Shown here: in pieces, positions 1 through 11,858 of the stretch
Layout of the letters: every line of letters begins with the position of its first letter
Position numbering within the stretch: position 1 is the first letter of the stretch
Assembly: GCF_014649735.1 (NCBI RefSeq)
Contig: NZ_BMTP01000004.1
Coordinates: 186,001 to 250,000 of the forward strand
Length of the DNA: 64,000 nucleotides
Source of the DNA: Streptomyces lavendofoliae
Lineage (GTDB): Bacteria > Actinomycetota > Actinomycetes > Streptomycetales > Streptomycetaceae
Direction: 5' to 3'
Translations under genes and position numbers: made by a program
The notes under the pieces: model-generated
Databases searched by the model: none
Seen by the model: only the letters and a program-made list of their open reading frames with translations
Told to the model about the DNA's origin: nothing

Positions 1-19
1 CGCGTACCGGGAGGACCGG

Positions 20-3670
<3,651 letters not shown>

Positions 3671-3674
<4 letters not shown>

Positions 3675-4270
3675 GTTCTGGTCTCCCGGAGGGCGTGCAG
3701 GCGTTGGAGGTGGGTGACGAGGGTGATCAGCACGTACTTGCCGGACGAGCGGTCGCGGGCGTCGCACTCGACCAGCGGTACGTGGTCGGCGAGGTCGAGC
3801 GCCTCGCGGATCTCCCGCTCGGTGTGGGCCGGGCCGCCGAAGTCGTTGCAGGCGACGATGAACGGCATGCCGTGGTGCTCCAGGCGGTCGATCGCGTACC
3901 AGGAGTCGGCCAGTCGGCGCGTGTCGACGAGGACGACCGCGCCGAGGGTGCCGGAGAAGAGGCGGTCCCACAGGAACCAGAAGCGCTCCTGGCCGGGGGC
4001 GCCGAAGAGGTACAGGACGTTGTGCGCGTCGAGCGTGATGCGGCCGAAGTCGAAGGCGACGGTCGTGGACGTCTTGGTGTGGATCTGGGCGACGTCGTCG
4101 ACGGCCTCGCCCGCGCGGGTCATCGTCTCCTCGGTGTTGAGGGGACGGATCTCGCTGACCGAGCGGACGAGGGTGGTCTTGCCGACACCGAAACCGCCGA
4201 CGATGACGATCTTCAGACCGTTGTCGGCGGTGCTGGTGAGCGGTGTCCGTTCAGAGATTGCGGAGTCCAA
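3671..4270 (-). CDS. cvnD: Conservon GTPase CvnD (MglA/Rag-like small GTPase)
   Basis: A 199-residue Ras-like GTP-binding protein. The P-loop GGFGVGKTT lies at 25-33, the G3-like LFGAPGQERF near 93-102, and the G4 region reads VACNDF rather than NKxD, as is usual in this bacterial family. In conservons CvnD works with the CvnA sensor, the CvnB roadblock protein and CvnC in a membrane-associated complex resembling a eukaryotic G-protein relay (established for Streptomyces cvn9). The start I support is TTG, overlapping the cvnC stop by 20 bases; the protein then begins MDSAISERTPLTST. Its stop overlaps the next P450 start. Confidence 0.9.
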
Positions 4271-4628
4271 CGAGCACCTGCTCCAGGATGTCGGGGTCGG
4301 GGAGGCTGTACGAGCCGGACGGGTCGGCCGGCCCGCTCGTACGGGGGGGGCGGGCGCTGATGCGGCCCGTGCCGAGCAGGTCGGCGAGCAGGATGCGCAC
4401 GATGCCGACGGGCAGGGCGAGTTCGGCCGCCACCTCGACGACCGCCGCGGGGCTGCGGCACATCCGGAGGATCGCGGCGTGCTCGGACTGCATGCCGGGA
4501 GCCGGGTCCGACTCCGCCACCACCAGGGTCACCAGGTCGAACGGCGCGTCCGGTGCGGAGCGGGTGCGGCCACCGGTGAGGGTGTACAGCCGGTCCGGGG
4601 ACTCGTCCCTGTGGCTGCCCGGGGTCAC
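4251..4628 (-). CDS. cvnC: Conservon protein CvnC (DUF742)
   Basis: A 125-residue DUF742 protein, the third component of conservons. The N-terminal half carries DRLYTLTGGRT, and the C-terminal half resembles a winged helix with LPVGIVRILLADLLGTGRI, typical of the family. The GTG start is embedded in the cvnB stop (GTGA), and the end overlaps cvnD. No enzymatic residues are known for the family; in conservons it participates in complex formation with CvnA, CvnB and CvnD. Confidence 0.92.
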   Translation of the reverse strand: MTPGSHRDESPDRLYTLTGGRTRSAPDAPFDLVTLVVAESDPAPGMQSEHAAILRMCRSPAAVVEVAAELALPVGIVRILLADLLGTGRISARPPRTSGPADPSGSYSLPDPDILEQVLVGLRNL

Positions 4629-5032
4629 GGTGTACGGGGCTCGGCGTGCAGGTGCTCGCCCAGCTGCTCGACGAGTTCGCTCATGTTGTGCCCGACCAGG
4701 CCGACGTCGGAGTCCTCGGCGGCGACCACCGCCAGGTGCGCGCCCTCACCGGCCTCGACGATGAGCAGGACGCCGCCGTAGAACTCGGCCATCGCGGACC
4801 GCACGCCGCCGGTGCCGTCACCGAACTCCATCGACGCTCCGTGGGACAGGCTCTGGATGCCGGCCGCGATGGCGGCCAGCTGGTCGGCCTGGTCGACGGA
4901 CAGCTCCGGCGTACGGCACAGCTTGAGGCCGTCCCGGGACAGCACGAGCGCGTGCCGGGCGCCCGGGGTGCGCTGGAGGAGGTTCTCCAGCAGCCAGTTG
5001 AGCTTCTCGTCGGTGGTGGTACCGGTGGTCAT
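4625..5032 (-). CDS. cvnB: Conservon protein CvnB (roadblock/LC7 domain)
   Basis: A 135-residue roadblock/LC7 protein, the small alpha/beta profilin-like fold that serves as a GTPase-regulating partner of MglA/Rag-type proteins. It begins MTTGTTTDEKLNWLLENLL, has the LVLSRDGLKL strand and the LAAIAAGIQSLSHGAS helix, and ends in a short polar tail. ATG overlaps the cvnA stop (ATGA) and its stop overlaps cvnC. By analogy with other conservons it likely controls the nucleotide state of CvnD. Confidence 0.93.
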   Translation of the reverse strand: MTTGTTTDEKLNWLLENLLQRTPGARHALVLSRDGLKLCRTPELSVDQADQLAAIAAGIQSLSHGASMEFGDGTGGVRSAMAEFYGGVLLIVEAGEGAHLAVVAAEDSDVGLVGHNMSELVEQLGEHLHAEPRTP

Positions 5033-6747
5033 CGGGGGGTGCCTTCCGTGGTGGTGCGTACCGCTTGGCGGAAGCTGCTGAAACGGGACGCCGACCGGGC
5101 CCGCGAGGCGGGATCGGTGGGCTCGGCCGGGGTGGTGGGGGCGCCGTCGGGGTGGGCGGCGGCGAGCGTCTGGCCCCGGCGGCGCTTGGGGAGGCCGCCG
5201 GGCGAGCGCGTCGCGGGGTCTTCGGGGGTGCCGGAGACGTCAGGGGCGCCGGCCGCGGGGGTGCCGGATTCGTCGGCGCCCGCTTCGGGGGTGGCGAAGG
5301 GCGAGGCGGGGCGCTCGTGGACCGTGCGGGGTTCCTGGAGCCGGTCGGCCCCCGGGCCCCGCCGGAGCGCCCGGGACGGCAGGGGCTCCGGCCGCCCGGC
5401 GGGGGGAGCGGGTGTCAGGGCGGGCCGGGAGGACGGGGCGGCCGGGGCGAGCGCCAGGGCGGGCGCCTGCGCGGACGCCTGCGCGGACGCCGGAGCGGGC
5501 AGGGCCGCGTGACGGGTGCGGGTGATCAGCTCGTGCGGGATCATCATCAGCGCGCCGGTGCCGCCGCGGGCCGACGGGCGGAAGGACACGGTCAGGCCGT
5601 GCTTGCGGGCCAGGCGTCCGACCACGGCCAGGCCCAGGCGCGTGCCCGACAGGCCGGTCAGGTCGGTGCCCCCGGCGGGGTCGACGGCCCGCTCCGCGCG
5701 GCGCAGCTGGACGTCGCTCATGACCAGGCCGCTGTCCTCGACGGTGATCACCAGACCGGCGGGGACCTCCTCGACGTACACGTGCACCTCGGCCGTGGGC
5801 GGCGAGAAGTTCGCCGCGTTGTCGAGGAGTTCGGCCAGCGCGTGCATGACGCCCTCGGCGGCGTGGCCGGCGATCGCGGCGTCGCTGGTGGTGTGGAGGC
5901 GTACGCGCTGGTACCCGCCGATGCGGCCCATGGCGCCGCGCAGGATGGACTCGACCACGATCGGCTTCGCCCAGCGGCGGCCCGAGCGGGCGCCGGTGAG
6001 GACGGCGATGGAGTCCGCGAGGCGGCCCGCCTGGGCGGTGCGGTGGTCGAGGTGGAGGAGGTCGGTGAGGACGTCCTCGTCGGCGTGCCGGTGCTCCATC
6101 TCGCGGAGGTCGGCGAGCATGCTCGTGGCCAGCGCCTGCATGCGGCCGGCCGCGTTGGCGCAGGCGGCCACGGCGGCGGCCCGGTTGGTCTCGCTGCGCG
6201 CCGCCTCCGCGCGGGCGCGGCCGGCCTCCGCGCGGGCGCGGTCCGCCGCGGCGCGGGCCTCCGCGACGGCCCGGTCGGCCTCGTCGCGCGCCTCGGCGAC
6301 GGCGCGGTCGGCGTCGGCGCGGGCCTCGGCGACGGCCTTGTCCGTCTCCGCGCGGGCCTCGGCGACGGCGCGCCCGGCCCCGGCGCGGGCCTCGGCGGCG
6401 GTGCGGGCCGCGTCCGCGCGGGCCTCGGCCACGGCGCGGTCGGCTTCCGCCTTGGTGCGGGCCGCCTCGGCGCGGGCCTCGGCCAGCGTCCGGGCGGTGT
6501 CGGCGGCGCGGAGCGCGGCCTCGGCGGTGAGCGCGGCCGTCCGCTCGCGCAGCCGGCGCGCGGTGTCGAGGGCGTGGGCGGCGATGGTGAGCGCGGCGGT
6601 CAGCAGCACGGCGGCCACGGCCGAGCCCCAGGCCAGCGGAGTCCTCACGGAGTCGGGAGCGACGGCCACCGCTCCCGCGCACAGGAGGCCGGTGACGGCC
6701 GCCGATATCAGCAGGGTCGGCGCGGCCGGCCGGAAGGAGGGGCGCAA
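5029..6747 (-). CDS. cvnA: Conservon sensor CvnA (histidine-kinase-like) with long coiled coil
   Basis: Membrane sensor heading the conservon, 572 residues. Two hydrophobic segments (about 10-30 and 37-58) enclose only a very short loop, so there is no sizeable extracellular sensor. Residues about 60-190 form an alanine-rich coiled coil built of 11-residue units of the type AEARADADRAV. A degenerate DHp helix follows (HLDHRTAQAGRLADS, H235), then a HATPase domain with N-box ELLDNAANFSPP (N310), VEDSGL and GLAVVGRLA; a Pro/Ala-rich tail ends the protein. I chose TTG at 6747 because AGAGGA sits 8 bases upstream and no ATG or GTG fits; the frame continues upstream only as shadow. Kinase activity is uncertain. 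Confidence 0.88.
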   Translation of the reverse strand: MRPSFRPAAPTLLISAAVTGLLCAGAVAVAPDSVRTPLAWGSAVAAVLLTAALTIAAHALDTARRLRERTAALTAEAALRAADTARTLAEARAEAARTKAEADRAVAEARADAARTAAEARAGAGRAVAEARAETDKAVAEARADADRAVAEARDEADRAVAEARAAADRARAEAGRARAEAARSETNRAAAVAACANAAGRMQALATSMLADLREMEHRHADEDVLTDLLHLDHRTAQAGRLADSIAVLTGARSGRRWAKPIVVESILRGAMGRIGGYQRVRLHTTSDAAIAGHAAEGVMHALAELLDNAANFSPPTAEVHVYVEEVPAGLVITVEDSGLVMSDVQLRRAERAVDPAGGTDLTGLSGTRLGLAVVGRLARKHGLTVSFRPSARGGTGALMMIPHELITRTRHAALPAPASAQASAQAPALALAPAAPSSRPALTPAPPAGRPEPLPSRALRRGPGADRLQEPRTVHERPASPFATPEAGADESGTPAAGAPDVSGTPEDPATRSPGGLPKRRRGQTLAAAHPDGAPTTPAEPTDPASRARSASRFSSFRQAVRTTTEGTPR

Positions 6748-6915
6748 ATCGTCAGTCCTCTGGGCGTGGGGGCATCTGGAGCCGTCAATTCCCGAACAAT
6801 TCCGGGTCACTATAAGAGAATTGACGATCACTTTGGGAAGTTCCTGTGTGCTTTTCTTCTCAAGGGTCCGGCGAGGACCCGGACCCCGACCGCCCGGCGG
6901 GGGCATCCTGACCCC
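6748..6915. promoter_or_regulatory. Divergent promoter region between cvnA and FAD/Fe-S oxidoreductase gene
   Basis: 168 bases of lower GC between two divergent starts. An inverted repeat GTCAATTC (6784-6791) / GAATTGAC (6818-6825) flanks the only TA-rich core. TATAGT on the minus strand (6812-6807) is a possible -10 for the conservon, about 60 bases before its start; TATAAG (6811-6816) is a possible plus-strand -10. The -35 matches are weak. The symmetrical arms could be an operator. Confidence 0.4.
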
Positions 6916-9879
6916 ATGGGTGATCAGGTACGGGAGACGGCGGCCGTCGCGCGGGCGCTCCGGGACGCCGTGCGCGGCGACGTGGACTTCGGCGCGGCGG
7001 CCCGCGCGCTGCACACCATGGACGCGTCCAACTACCGCCGTGTCCCCGACGGCGTCGTGGCCCCCCGCGACGCGGAGGACGTGGCCGCCGCGCTGGCCGT
7101 GTGCCGCGAGCACGGCGTCCCGGTCGTCCCGCGCGGCGCCGGCACCTCCATCGCCGGGCAGGCGACCGGCACCGGCGTCGTGCTGGACCTCACCCGGCAC
7201 ATGCGGGGCATCGTCGCGATCGACCCCGAGGCGCGGACGGCCGTGGTGCAGCCCGGCGTCGTGCTGGACCGGCTGCGCGACGCGGCCCGCCCGTACGGAC
7301 TGACCTTCGGGCCCGATCCCTCGACGCACAGCCGCTGCACCCTGGGCGGCATGATCGGCAACAACGCGTGCGGGTCGCACTCCGTGGCGTGGGGCACCAC
7401 CGCCGACAACGTGCGCACCCTGTCGGTGGTGACCTACGGCGGCGGCGAACTGCGCCTGGGGCCCGGCGGCCAGGGCGCGCCGGACGGGCTGGACCGGCTG
7501 GTCCGCGACCACCTGGCGGCCCTGCGCACCGGCTTCCCGCCGGGCCTCCCGCGCCGCATCTCCGGCTACGCCCTGGACGCCCTCCTCCCCGAGCGCGGCA
7601 CCGACCTCGCCCGCGCCTTCTGCGGCAGCGAGGGCACCCTCGGCGTGCTGACCGAGGCGACGGTCCGGCTCGTCGAGTCCCCGCCCGCCCGCGCCCTCGC
7701 CGTCCTCGGGTACGCCGACGAGAGCGCTGCCGCCGAGGCGGCGCCCGGACTCCTCCCGTACGGCCCCGCCCCGGCCCCCGGCCGGGGGGATCCCCCGCTC
7801 GCTCCGCTCACCGTCGAGGGCATGGCCGAGGACCTGGTGCGCGACCCGGCCGCCCGCGCCGTGCTGCCCCGCGGCGGCGCCTGGCTCTTCGCCGAGACCG
7901 GCGGCGCGACCCCCGCCGAGGCCCGTGCCCGCGCGCGGGCCCTGCTCCGGGCCGCCGACGCTTTGGACGGCGCCGTGGTCACCGACCCGGGCGCCCGGCG
8001 CGCCCTGTGGCGGGTGCGCGAGGACGCGGCCGGGACCGCGACCCGCACCGCCGGGGGCGCGGAGGCGTGGCCCGGCTGGGAGGACTGCGCCGTCCCGCCC
8101 GCCCGGCTGGGCGCGTACCTGCGCGACTTCCGCGCCCTGCTCGCCGCCCATGGGCTGCACGGCACGCCCTACGGCCATTTCGGCGACGGCTGCGTGCACG
8201 TCCGGATCGACTTCGACCTGGTGACCGCCGACGGAGTCCGGCGCTTCCGGCGGTTCTCCGAGGACCTCGCCGGCCTCGTGGTGGCCCACGGCGGCTCGCT
8301 GTCCGGCGAGCACGGCGACGGCCAGGCGCGCGCCGAACTGCTGCCCAGGATGTACGGGGAGGAGCTGGTCGCGCTCTTCGGCCGGTTCAAGGACCTGTGG
8401 GACCCGGCGGGCGGCATGAACCCGGGCGTGCTCGCCCGTCCCGCCCGCCTCGACGAGAACCTCCGGTTCGCCGTCCTCCCGCGCGAACGCGTGGACGTCG
8501 CCTTCGGCTACCCGCGCGACGGCGGCGACTTCGCCACCGCCGTACGGCGCTGCGTCGGGGTAGCCAAGTGCCGCGTGGAGGGCCCGGGCCAGGGGCCGGC
8601 GGTGATGTGCCCGTCCTTCCGGGCGACGGGCGAGGAGCGGCACTCCACGCGCGGCCGGGCCCGGCTGCTGCACGAGATGCTGGCCGGCGAGGTGGTGACC
8701 GGCGGCTGGCGGTCGCCCGAGGTGCGGGACGCGCTGGACCTGTGCCTGTCGTGCAAGGGCTGCCGCGGCGACTGCCCGGCCGGGGTCGACATGGCCACGT
8801 ACAAGGCGGAGTTCCTGCACCACCACTACGCGGGGCGGCGGCGCCCGGCCGCCCACTACGCGATGGGCCGCCTGCCGGAGTGGCTGCGCCTCATGGCTCC
8901 CTTCGCCCGGGTCCTCAACGCCGCCGCCCGGGTGCGCCCGCTCGCCGCCCTCGCCAAGCGGGCGGCGGGCATCGCGCCGGAGCGGGACATCCCGGAGCAG
9001 GCGGCGCGGACGTTCACCCGCTGGTTCCGGCGGCGGGGGAGCGCGGCCGGGGACCTGGTCCTGTGGCCCGACACGTTCACCGAGCACCTGAGCCCGTCCG
9101 TGGGCCGCGCGGCGGTCGCCGTCCTGGAGGCGGCGGGGCTGCGCCCGGCGCTGCCGCCGGGGCAGGTGTGCTGCGGCCTCACCTACGTCTCCACCGGCCA
9201 GCTCGACCGGGCCCGGGCCGTGCTGCGCCGCACCCTCGACACCATGGAGCCCGCCCTCGGCGCACCCCTGGTGGTCCTGGAGCCGAGCTGCGCCGCCGCG
9301 CTGCGGACCGACCTGCCCGAGCTGCTCCCCGACGACCCCCGCGCCCACCGCCTGGCCGCCTCCGTACGCACCTTCGCCGAGGCGCTGGAGGAGTACGCCC
9401 CGGACTGGCGTCCCCCGCGCCTGGACCGCCCGGTCACCGGCCAGACCCACTGCCACCAGCACGCCGTCCTCGGCGACGCCGCCGACCGCCGCCTGCGCGC
9501 CCGCGCGGGGCTCACCGGCGACCTGGCCGGCGGCTGCTGCGGCCTGGCCGGCGACTTCGGCTTCACGCGCGGCCACCACGACGTGTCCGTGGCGTGCGCG
9601 GAGGACCAGCTGCTCCCCGCCGTCCGCGCGGCCGGCCCCGGCGCCGAGGTCCTCGCGGACGGCTTCTCCTGCCGTACGCAGCTGGACCAGCTGGCGGGGA
9701 CGCGGGCCAGGCACCTGGCGGAGGTGCTGGCGGAGGGACTTGCGCGGGAGCCGGCGCGCCGCCCGGCAGGCCCGGCGGACGGTCCGGCGCGACGGCCTGC
9801 GGACGCTCCGGGGGAGGGACCGGCGGACGGTCCGGGGGAGGGACCGGCGGACGGTCCGGGGGAGCGGCCCGGGGCCTGA
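6916..9879 (+). CDS. FAD-linked oxidase / Fe-S fusion protein (D-lactate or 2-hydroxyacid dehydrogenase type)
   Basis: A 987-residue fusion of a GlcD-like flavoprotein and a GlpC/CCG-type Fe-S protein, expected to oxidise a D-2-hydroxyacid and pass electrons to the quinone pool. The PCMH FAD-binding domain (about 40-220) has VPRGAGTSIAGQATG; the FAD-oxidase C-domain has HFGDGCVHVRID and SGEHGDGQARAELL. Two 4Fe-4S sites are marked by C-x-V-A-K-C...MCPSF and CLSCKGCRGDCP, followed by CCG half-motifs VCCGLTY and GGCCGLAGDFG. The last 35 or so residues are a degenerate GP/ADGPGEGP repeat produced by a 24-bp tandem repeat. The ATG start has no strong Shine-Dalgarno. No partner lctP or regulator lies next to it. 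Confidence 0.9.
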   Translation: MGDQVRETAAVARALRDAVRGDVDFGAAARALHTMDASNYRRVPDGVVAPRDAEDVAAALAVCREHGVPVVPRGAGTSIAGQATGTGVVLDLTRHMRGIVAIDPEARTAVVQPGVVLDRLRDAARPYGLTFGPDPSTHSRCTLGGMIGNNACGSHSVAWGTTADNVRTLSVVTYGGGELRLGPGGQGAPDGLDRLVRDHLAALRTGFPPGLPRRISGYALDALLPERGTDLARAFCGSEGTLGVLTEATVRLVESPPARALAVLGYADESAAAEAAPGLLPYGPAPAPGRGDPPLAPLTVEGMAEDLVRDPAARAVLPRGGAWLFAETGGATPAEARARARALLRAADALDGAVVTDPGARRALWRVREDAAGTATRTAGGAEAWPGWEDCAVPPARLGAYLRDFRALLAAHGLHGTPYGHFGDGCVHVRIDFDLVTADGVRRFRRFSEDLAGLVVAHGGSLSGEHGDGQARAELLPRMYGEELVALFGRFKDLWDPAGGMNPGVLARPARLDENLRFAVLPRERVDVAFGYPRDGGDFATAVRRCVGVAKCRVEGPGQGPAVMCPSFRATGEERHSTRGRARLLHEMLAGEVVTGGWRSPEVRDALDLCLSCKGCRGDCPAGVDMATYKAEFLHHHYAGRRRPAAHYAMGRLPEWLRLMAPFARVLNAAARVRPLAALAKRAAGIAPERDIPEQAARTFTRWFRRRGSAAGDLVLWPDTFTEHLSPSVGRAAVAVLEAAGLRPALPPGQVCCGLTYVSTGQLDRARAVLRRTLDTMEPALGAPLVVLEPSCAAALRTDLPELLPDDPRAHRLAASVRTFAEALEEYAPDWRPPRLDRPVTGQTHCHQHAVLGDAADRRLRARAGLTGDLAGGCCGLAGDFGFTRGHHDVSVACAEDQLLPAVRAAGPGAEVLADGFSCRTQLDQLAGTRARHLAEVLAEGLAREPARRPAGPADGPARRPADAPGEGPADGPGEGPADGPGERPGA
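9807..9864 (+). repeat. 24-bp tandem repeat, about 2.4 copies, in gene 3' end
   Basis: Units 9807-9830 and 9831-9854 are identical, with a third partial copy from 9855. The unit is in frame (8 codons) and encodes repeated PGEGPADG near the C-terminus of the FAD/Fe-S protein. It is likely a slippage-prone, length-variable tail. Confidence 0.85.
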
Positions 9880-9930
9880 GGGCGGCCCGTACGGTGGAAG
9901 GGTCGGTTCCGCCCCTGGCGGTGCAGTATG

Positions 9931-9947
9931 TTGGACTGCAAGTCCAA
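9931..9947. promoter_or_regulatory. Inverted repeat upstream of EamA exporter (candidate operator)
   Basis: TTGGACT-GCA-AGTCCAA, a perfect 7-3-7 inverted repeat in a locally AT-richer stretch 43 bases before the exporter start. The symmetry and position suggest a repressor or LysR-type site. No regulator gene is adjacent, so the cognate factor is unknown. Confidence 0.5.
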
Positions 9948-9989
9948 TAAGCAGTACCTGTCCGAAGAGAAAGTCGTGAGGGTCCCGGT

Positions 9990-10955
9990 GTGAACGACGC
10001 CGCCCGTACGGATGCCGCCACCCGTACCGCAGACGTGTCCTCCGTCGCGCTGCCCGAGGCCGCCGCCGCGCACCCGGAGGCCGCCGCGCGGCCGGGCGGG
10101 GTCCCGCCGAAGGGCCGCCGCTCGCTCGGGCCGGTGGCGCTGGTGGTGGCCGGCGGGCTGTCCGTGCAGTTCGGGTCGGCGATCGCCGTGCTGCTCATGC
10201 CCCGTGCCGGGGCGCTGGGGGTGGTCACGCTCCGGCTCATCCTGGCCGCCGTGGTGCTGCTGGCGGTGTGCCGTCCGGCGGTGCGCGGGTACGGCCGGGC
10301 CGACTGGGGGACCGTCCTGGCGTTCGGCGCCGCGATGGCGGGCATGAACGTCCTCTTCTACCAGGCCGCCGACCGCATCCCGCTGGGCGCCGCCGTCACC
10401 CTGGAGGTGCTCGGCCCGCTCGCCCTGTCGGTCGTCGCCTCGCGCAGGCTGGTGAACCTCGTGTGGGCGGGCCTCGCGCTGGGCGGTGTGCTGCTGCTGA
10501 GCGGGGGCGGGTTCGACCGGCTCGATCCGGCCGGTGCGGCGTTCGCCCTCGCGGCGGGCGCGATGTGGGCCGCGTACATCGTCTTCAGCGCCCGCACCGG
10601 GAGGCGGTTCCCGCAGGCCGACGGGCTGGCGCTGGCGATGGCCGTCGGCGCGGTGCTGACCCTGCCGCTGGGCCTCGCCGAGGCGGGGACCAGGCTGCTG
10701 GTGCCGTCGACGATCGGGCTGGGCCTCGCGGTCGCGCTGATGTCGTCCGTCCTGCCGTACACCCTCGAACTGCTCGCGCTGCGCCGCCTGCCCGCGCCCA
10801 CCTTCGCCGTCCTCATGAGCCTGGAGCCCGCCATCGCGGCGACGGCCGGCTTCCTCGTGCTGCGCCAGGCCCTTTCGGTCACGGACGCCCTGGCGATCGC
10901 GCTGGTCGTCGCCGCGAGCATGGGCGCGGTGCGGTCGCAGGTGGCCAAAAAGTAA
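9990..10955 (+). CDS. EamA/DMT-superfamily exporter (RhtA-like)
   Basis: A 321-residue inner-membrane protein with ten hydrophobic segments arranged as two EamA repeats, after a polar Ala/Pro-rich N-terminus of about 45 residues. Features typical of RhtA-type amino-acid/homoserine exporters include FGSAIAVLLMPRAGALGVV at the first helix and SLEPAIAATAGFLVL in the second repeat. GTG start. A perfect inverted repeat 43 bases upstream suggests regulation. The stop codon abuts the palindrome that precedes the next operon. The transported substrate is not predictable. Confidence 0.88.
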   Translation: MNDAARTDAATRTADVSSVALPEAAAAHPEAAARPGGVPPKGRRSLGPVALVVAGGLSVQFGSAIAVLLMPRAGALGVVTLRLILAAVVLLAVCRPAVRGYGRADWGTVLAFGAAMAGMNVLFYQAADRIPLGAAVTLEVLGPLALSVVASRRLVNLVWAGLALGGVLLLSGGGFDRLDPAGAAFALAAGAMWAAYIVFSARTGRRFPQADGLALAMAVGAVLTLPLGLAEAGTRLLVPSTIGLGLAVALMSSVLPYTLELLALRRLPAPTFAVLMSLEPAIAATAGFLVLRQALSVTDALAIALVVAASMGAVRSQVAKK

Positions 10956-10972
10956 AGCAAGCATGCTTGCTT
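10955..10972. promoter_or_regulatory. 18-bp perfect palindrome, candidate TetR operator of the acyl-CoA degradation operon
   Basis: AAGCAAGCATGCTTGCTT is self-complementary over all 18 bases and begins on the last base of the exporter stop codon, 62 bases before the first start of the operon. Size and symmetry are classic for TetR-family operators, and the only regulator in the operon is a TetR protein (20511-21101). I noticed no second copy in the window. Confidence 0.65.
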
Positions 10973-11033
10973 GTTTCTCGGGGCGCTGCCATGCTCCGGG
11001 GCACGCACTGCCGTGCCCCGGAGGGAGCGCCCC

Positions 11034-11858
11034 GTGTCCGACACCCCCGTGCCCGATGCCCTGCTGGACGATCTGCGCGAGGAGAGCGAGGAGCTCGACC
11101 TGCTGGTCGCGGGCCTGGGACCGGACGGCTGGGCCGCCCCCACCCCCGCGCCCCGCTGGACCGTCGCCCACCAGATCGCCCACCTGGCGTGGACCGACAC
11201 CGCGGCCCTGCTCGCCGTCACCGACGCCGACGCCTTCCGGAGGCACGCGGAGGAGGCGCTCGGGGCCCCGGACACCTTCGTCGACGCCGGGGCCGAAGCG
11301 GGCGCCGCCGAGCCGCCCCCGGCCCTCCTCGCCCGCTGGCGCGACGGCCGGGAACGCCTCCGCGCCGCCCTCGCCGCCGCACCCTCCGGCGCCCGCTTCC
11401 CCTGGTACGGACCGCCCATGAGCGCCGCCTCCATGGCGACCGCCCGCCTGATGGAGACCTGGGCCCACGGACAGGACGTCGCCGACGCCCTCGGCGTCAC
11501 CCGCGTCCCCACCGCCCGCCTCCGGCACGTCGCCTGGATCGGCGTCCGGGCCCGCGACCACGCCTACACGGTCCGGGGCCTCACCCCGCCCGCCGCGCCC
11601 TTCCGCGTCGAGCTCACCGCCCCGGACGGAAGCCTGTGGACGTACGGGCCCGAGGACGCCGCCGCCGGCCCGCCCGCCGGGATCGCAGGGAGGATCACCG
11701 GCCCGGCCCTCGACTTCTGCCTGCTGGTCACCCAGCGGGCCCACCGCGACGACGTGGCGGTACGGGCGGAGGGTCCCGAGGCCGAGCGGTGGCTCGGCAT
11801 CGCCCAGGCCTTCGCCGGACCGGCGGGCGCCGGCCGCCCGGCCAAGGGGACCGCGTGA
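11034..11858 (+). CDS. TIGR03084-family putative metal-binding protein (DinB/MDMPI fold)
   Basis: First gene of the operon. The 274-residue protein has the mycothiol-dependent maleylpyruvate isomerase-like helical bundle: WTVAHQIAHLAW carries the first metal-ligand histidines and METWAHGQDVADAL the third, matching the TIGR03084 family commonly found beside AtuA-type genes. The GTG start is fixed by GGAGGGA seven bases upstream; the frame is open further upstream but without a ribosome site. Its function in the pathway is not established; a mycothiol-dependent isomerase or hydrolase step is possible. Its stop overlaps the next start (GTGA). Confidence 0.85.
   Translation: MSDTPVPDALLDDLREESEELDLLVAGLGPDGWAAPTPAPRWTVAHQIAHLAWTDTAALLAVTDADAFRRHAEEALGAPDTFVDAGAEAGAAEPPPALLARWRDGRERLRAALAAAPSGARFPWYGPPMSAASMATARLMETWAHGQDVADALGVTRVPTARLRHVAWIGVRARDHAYTVRGLTPPAAPFRVELTAPDGSLWTYGPEDAAAGPPAGIAGRITGPALDFCLLVTQRAHRDDVAVRAEGPEAERWLGIAQAFAGPAGAGRPAKGTA

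Noticed and set aside
5065..6915. Very long plus-strand open frame upstream of the FAD/Fe-S oxidoreductase
   Set aside because: It is the antisense shadow of cvnA; composition and Gly/Arg-rich translation are typical of high-GC antisense frames, and the real start is at 6916.
6748..9714. Minus-strand frame continuing from cvnA through the oxidoreductase gene
   Set aside because: Only the part ending at 6747 shows TM, HATPase and coiled-coil features; the upstream part is the antisense shadow of the oxidoreductase.
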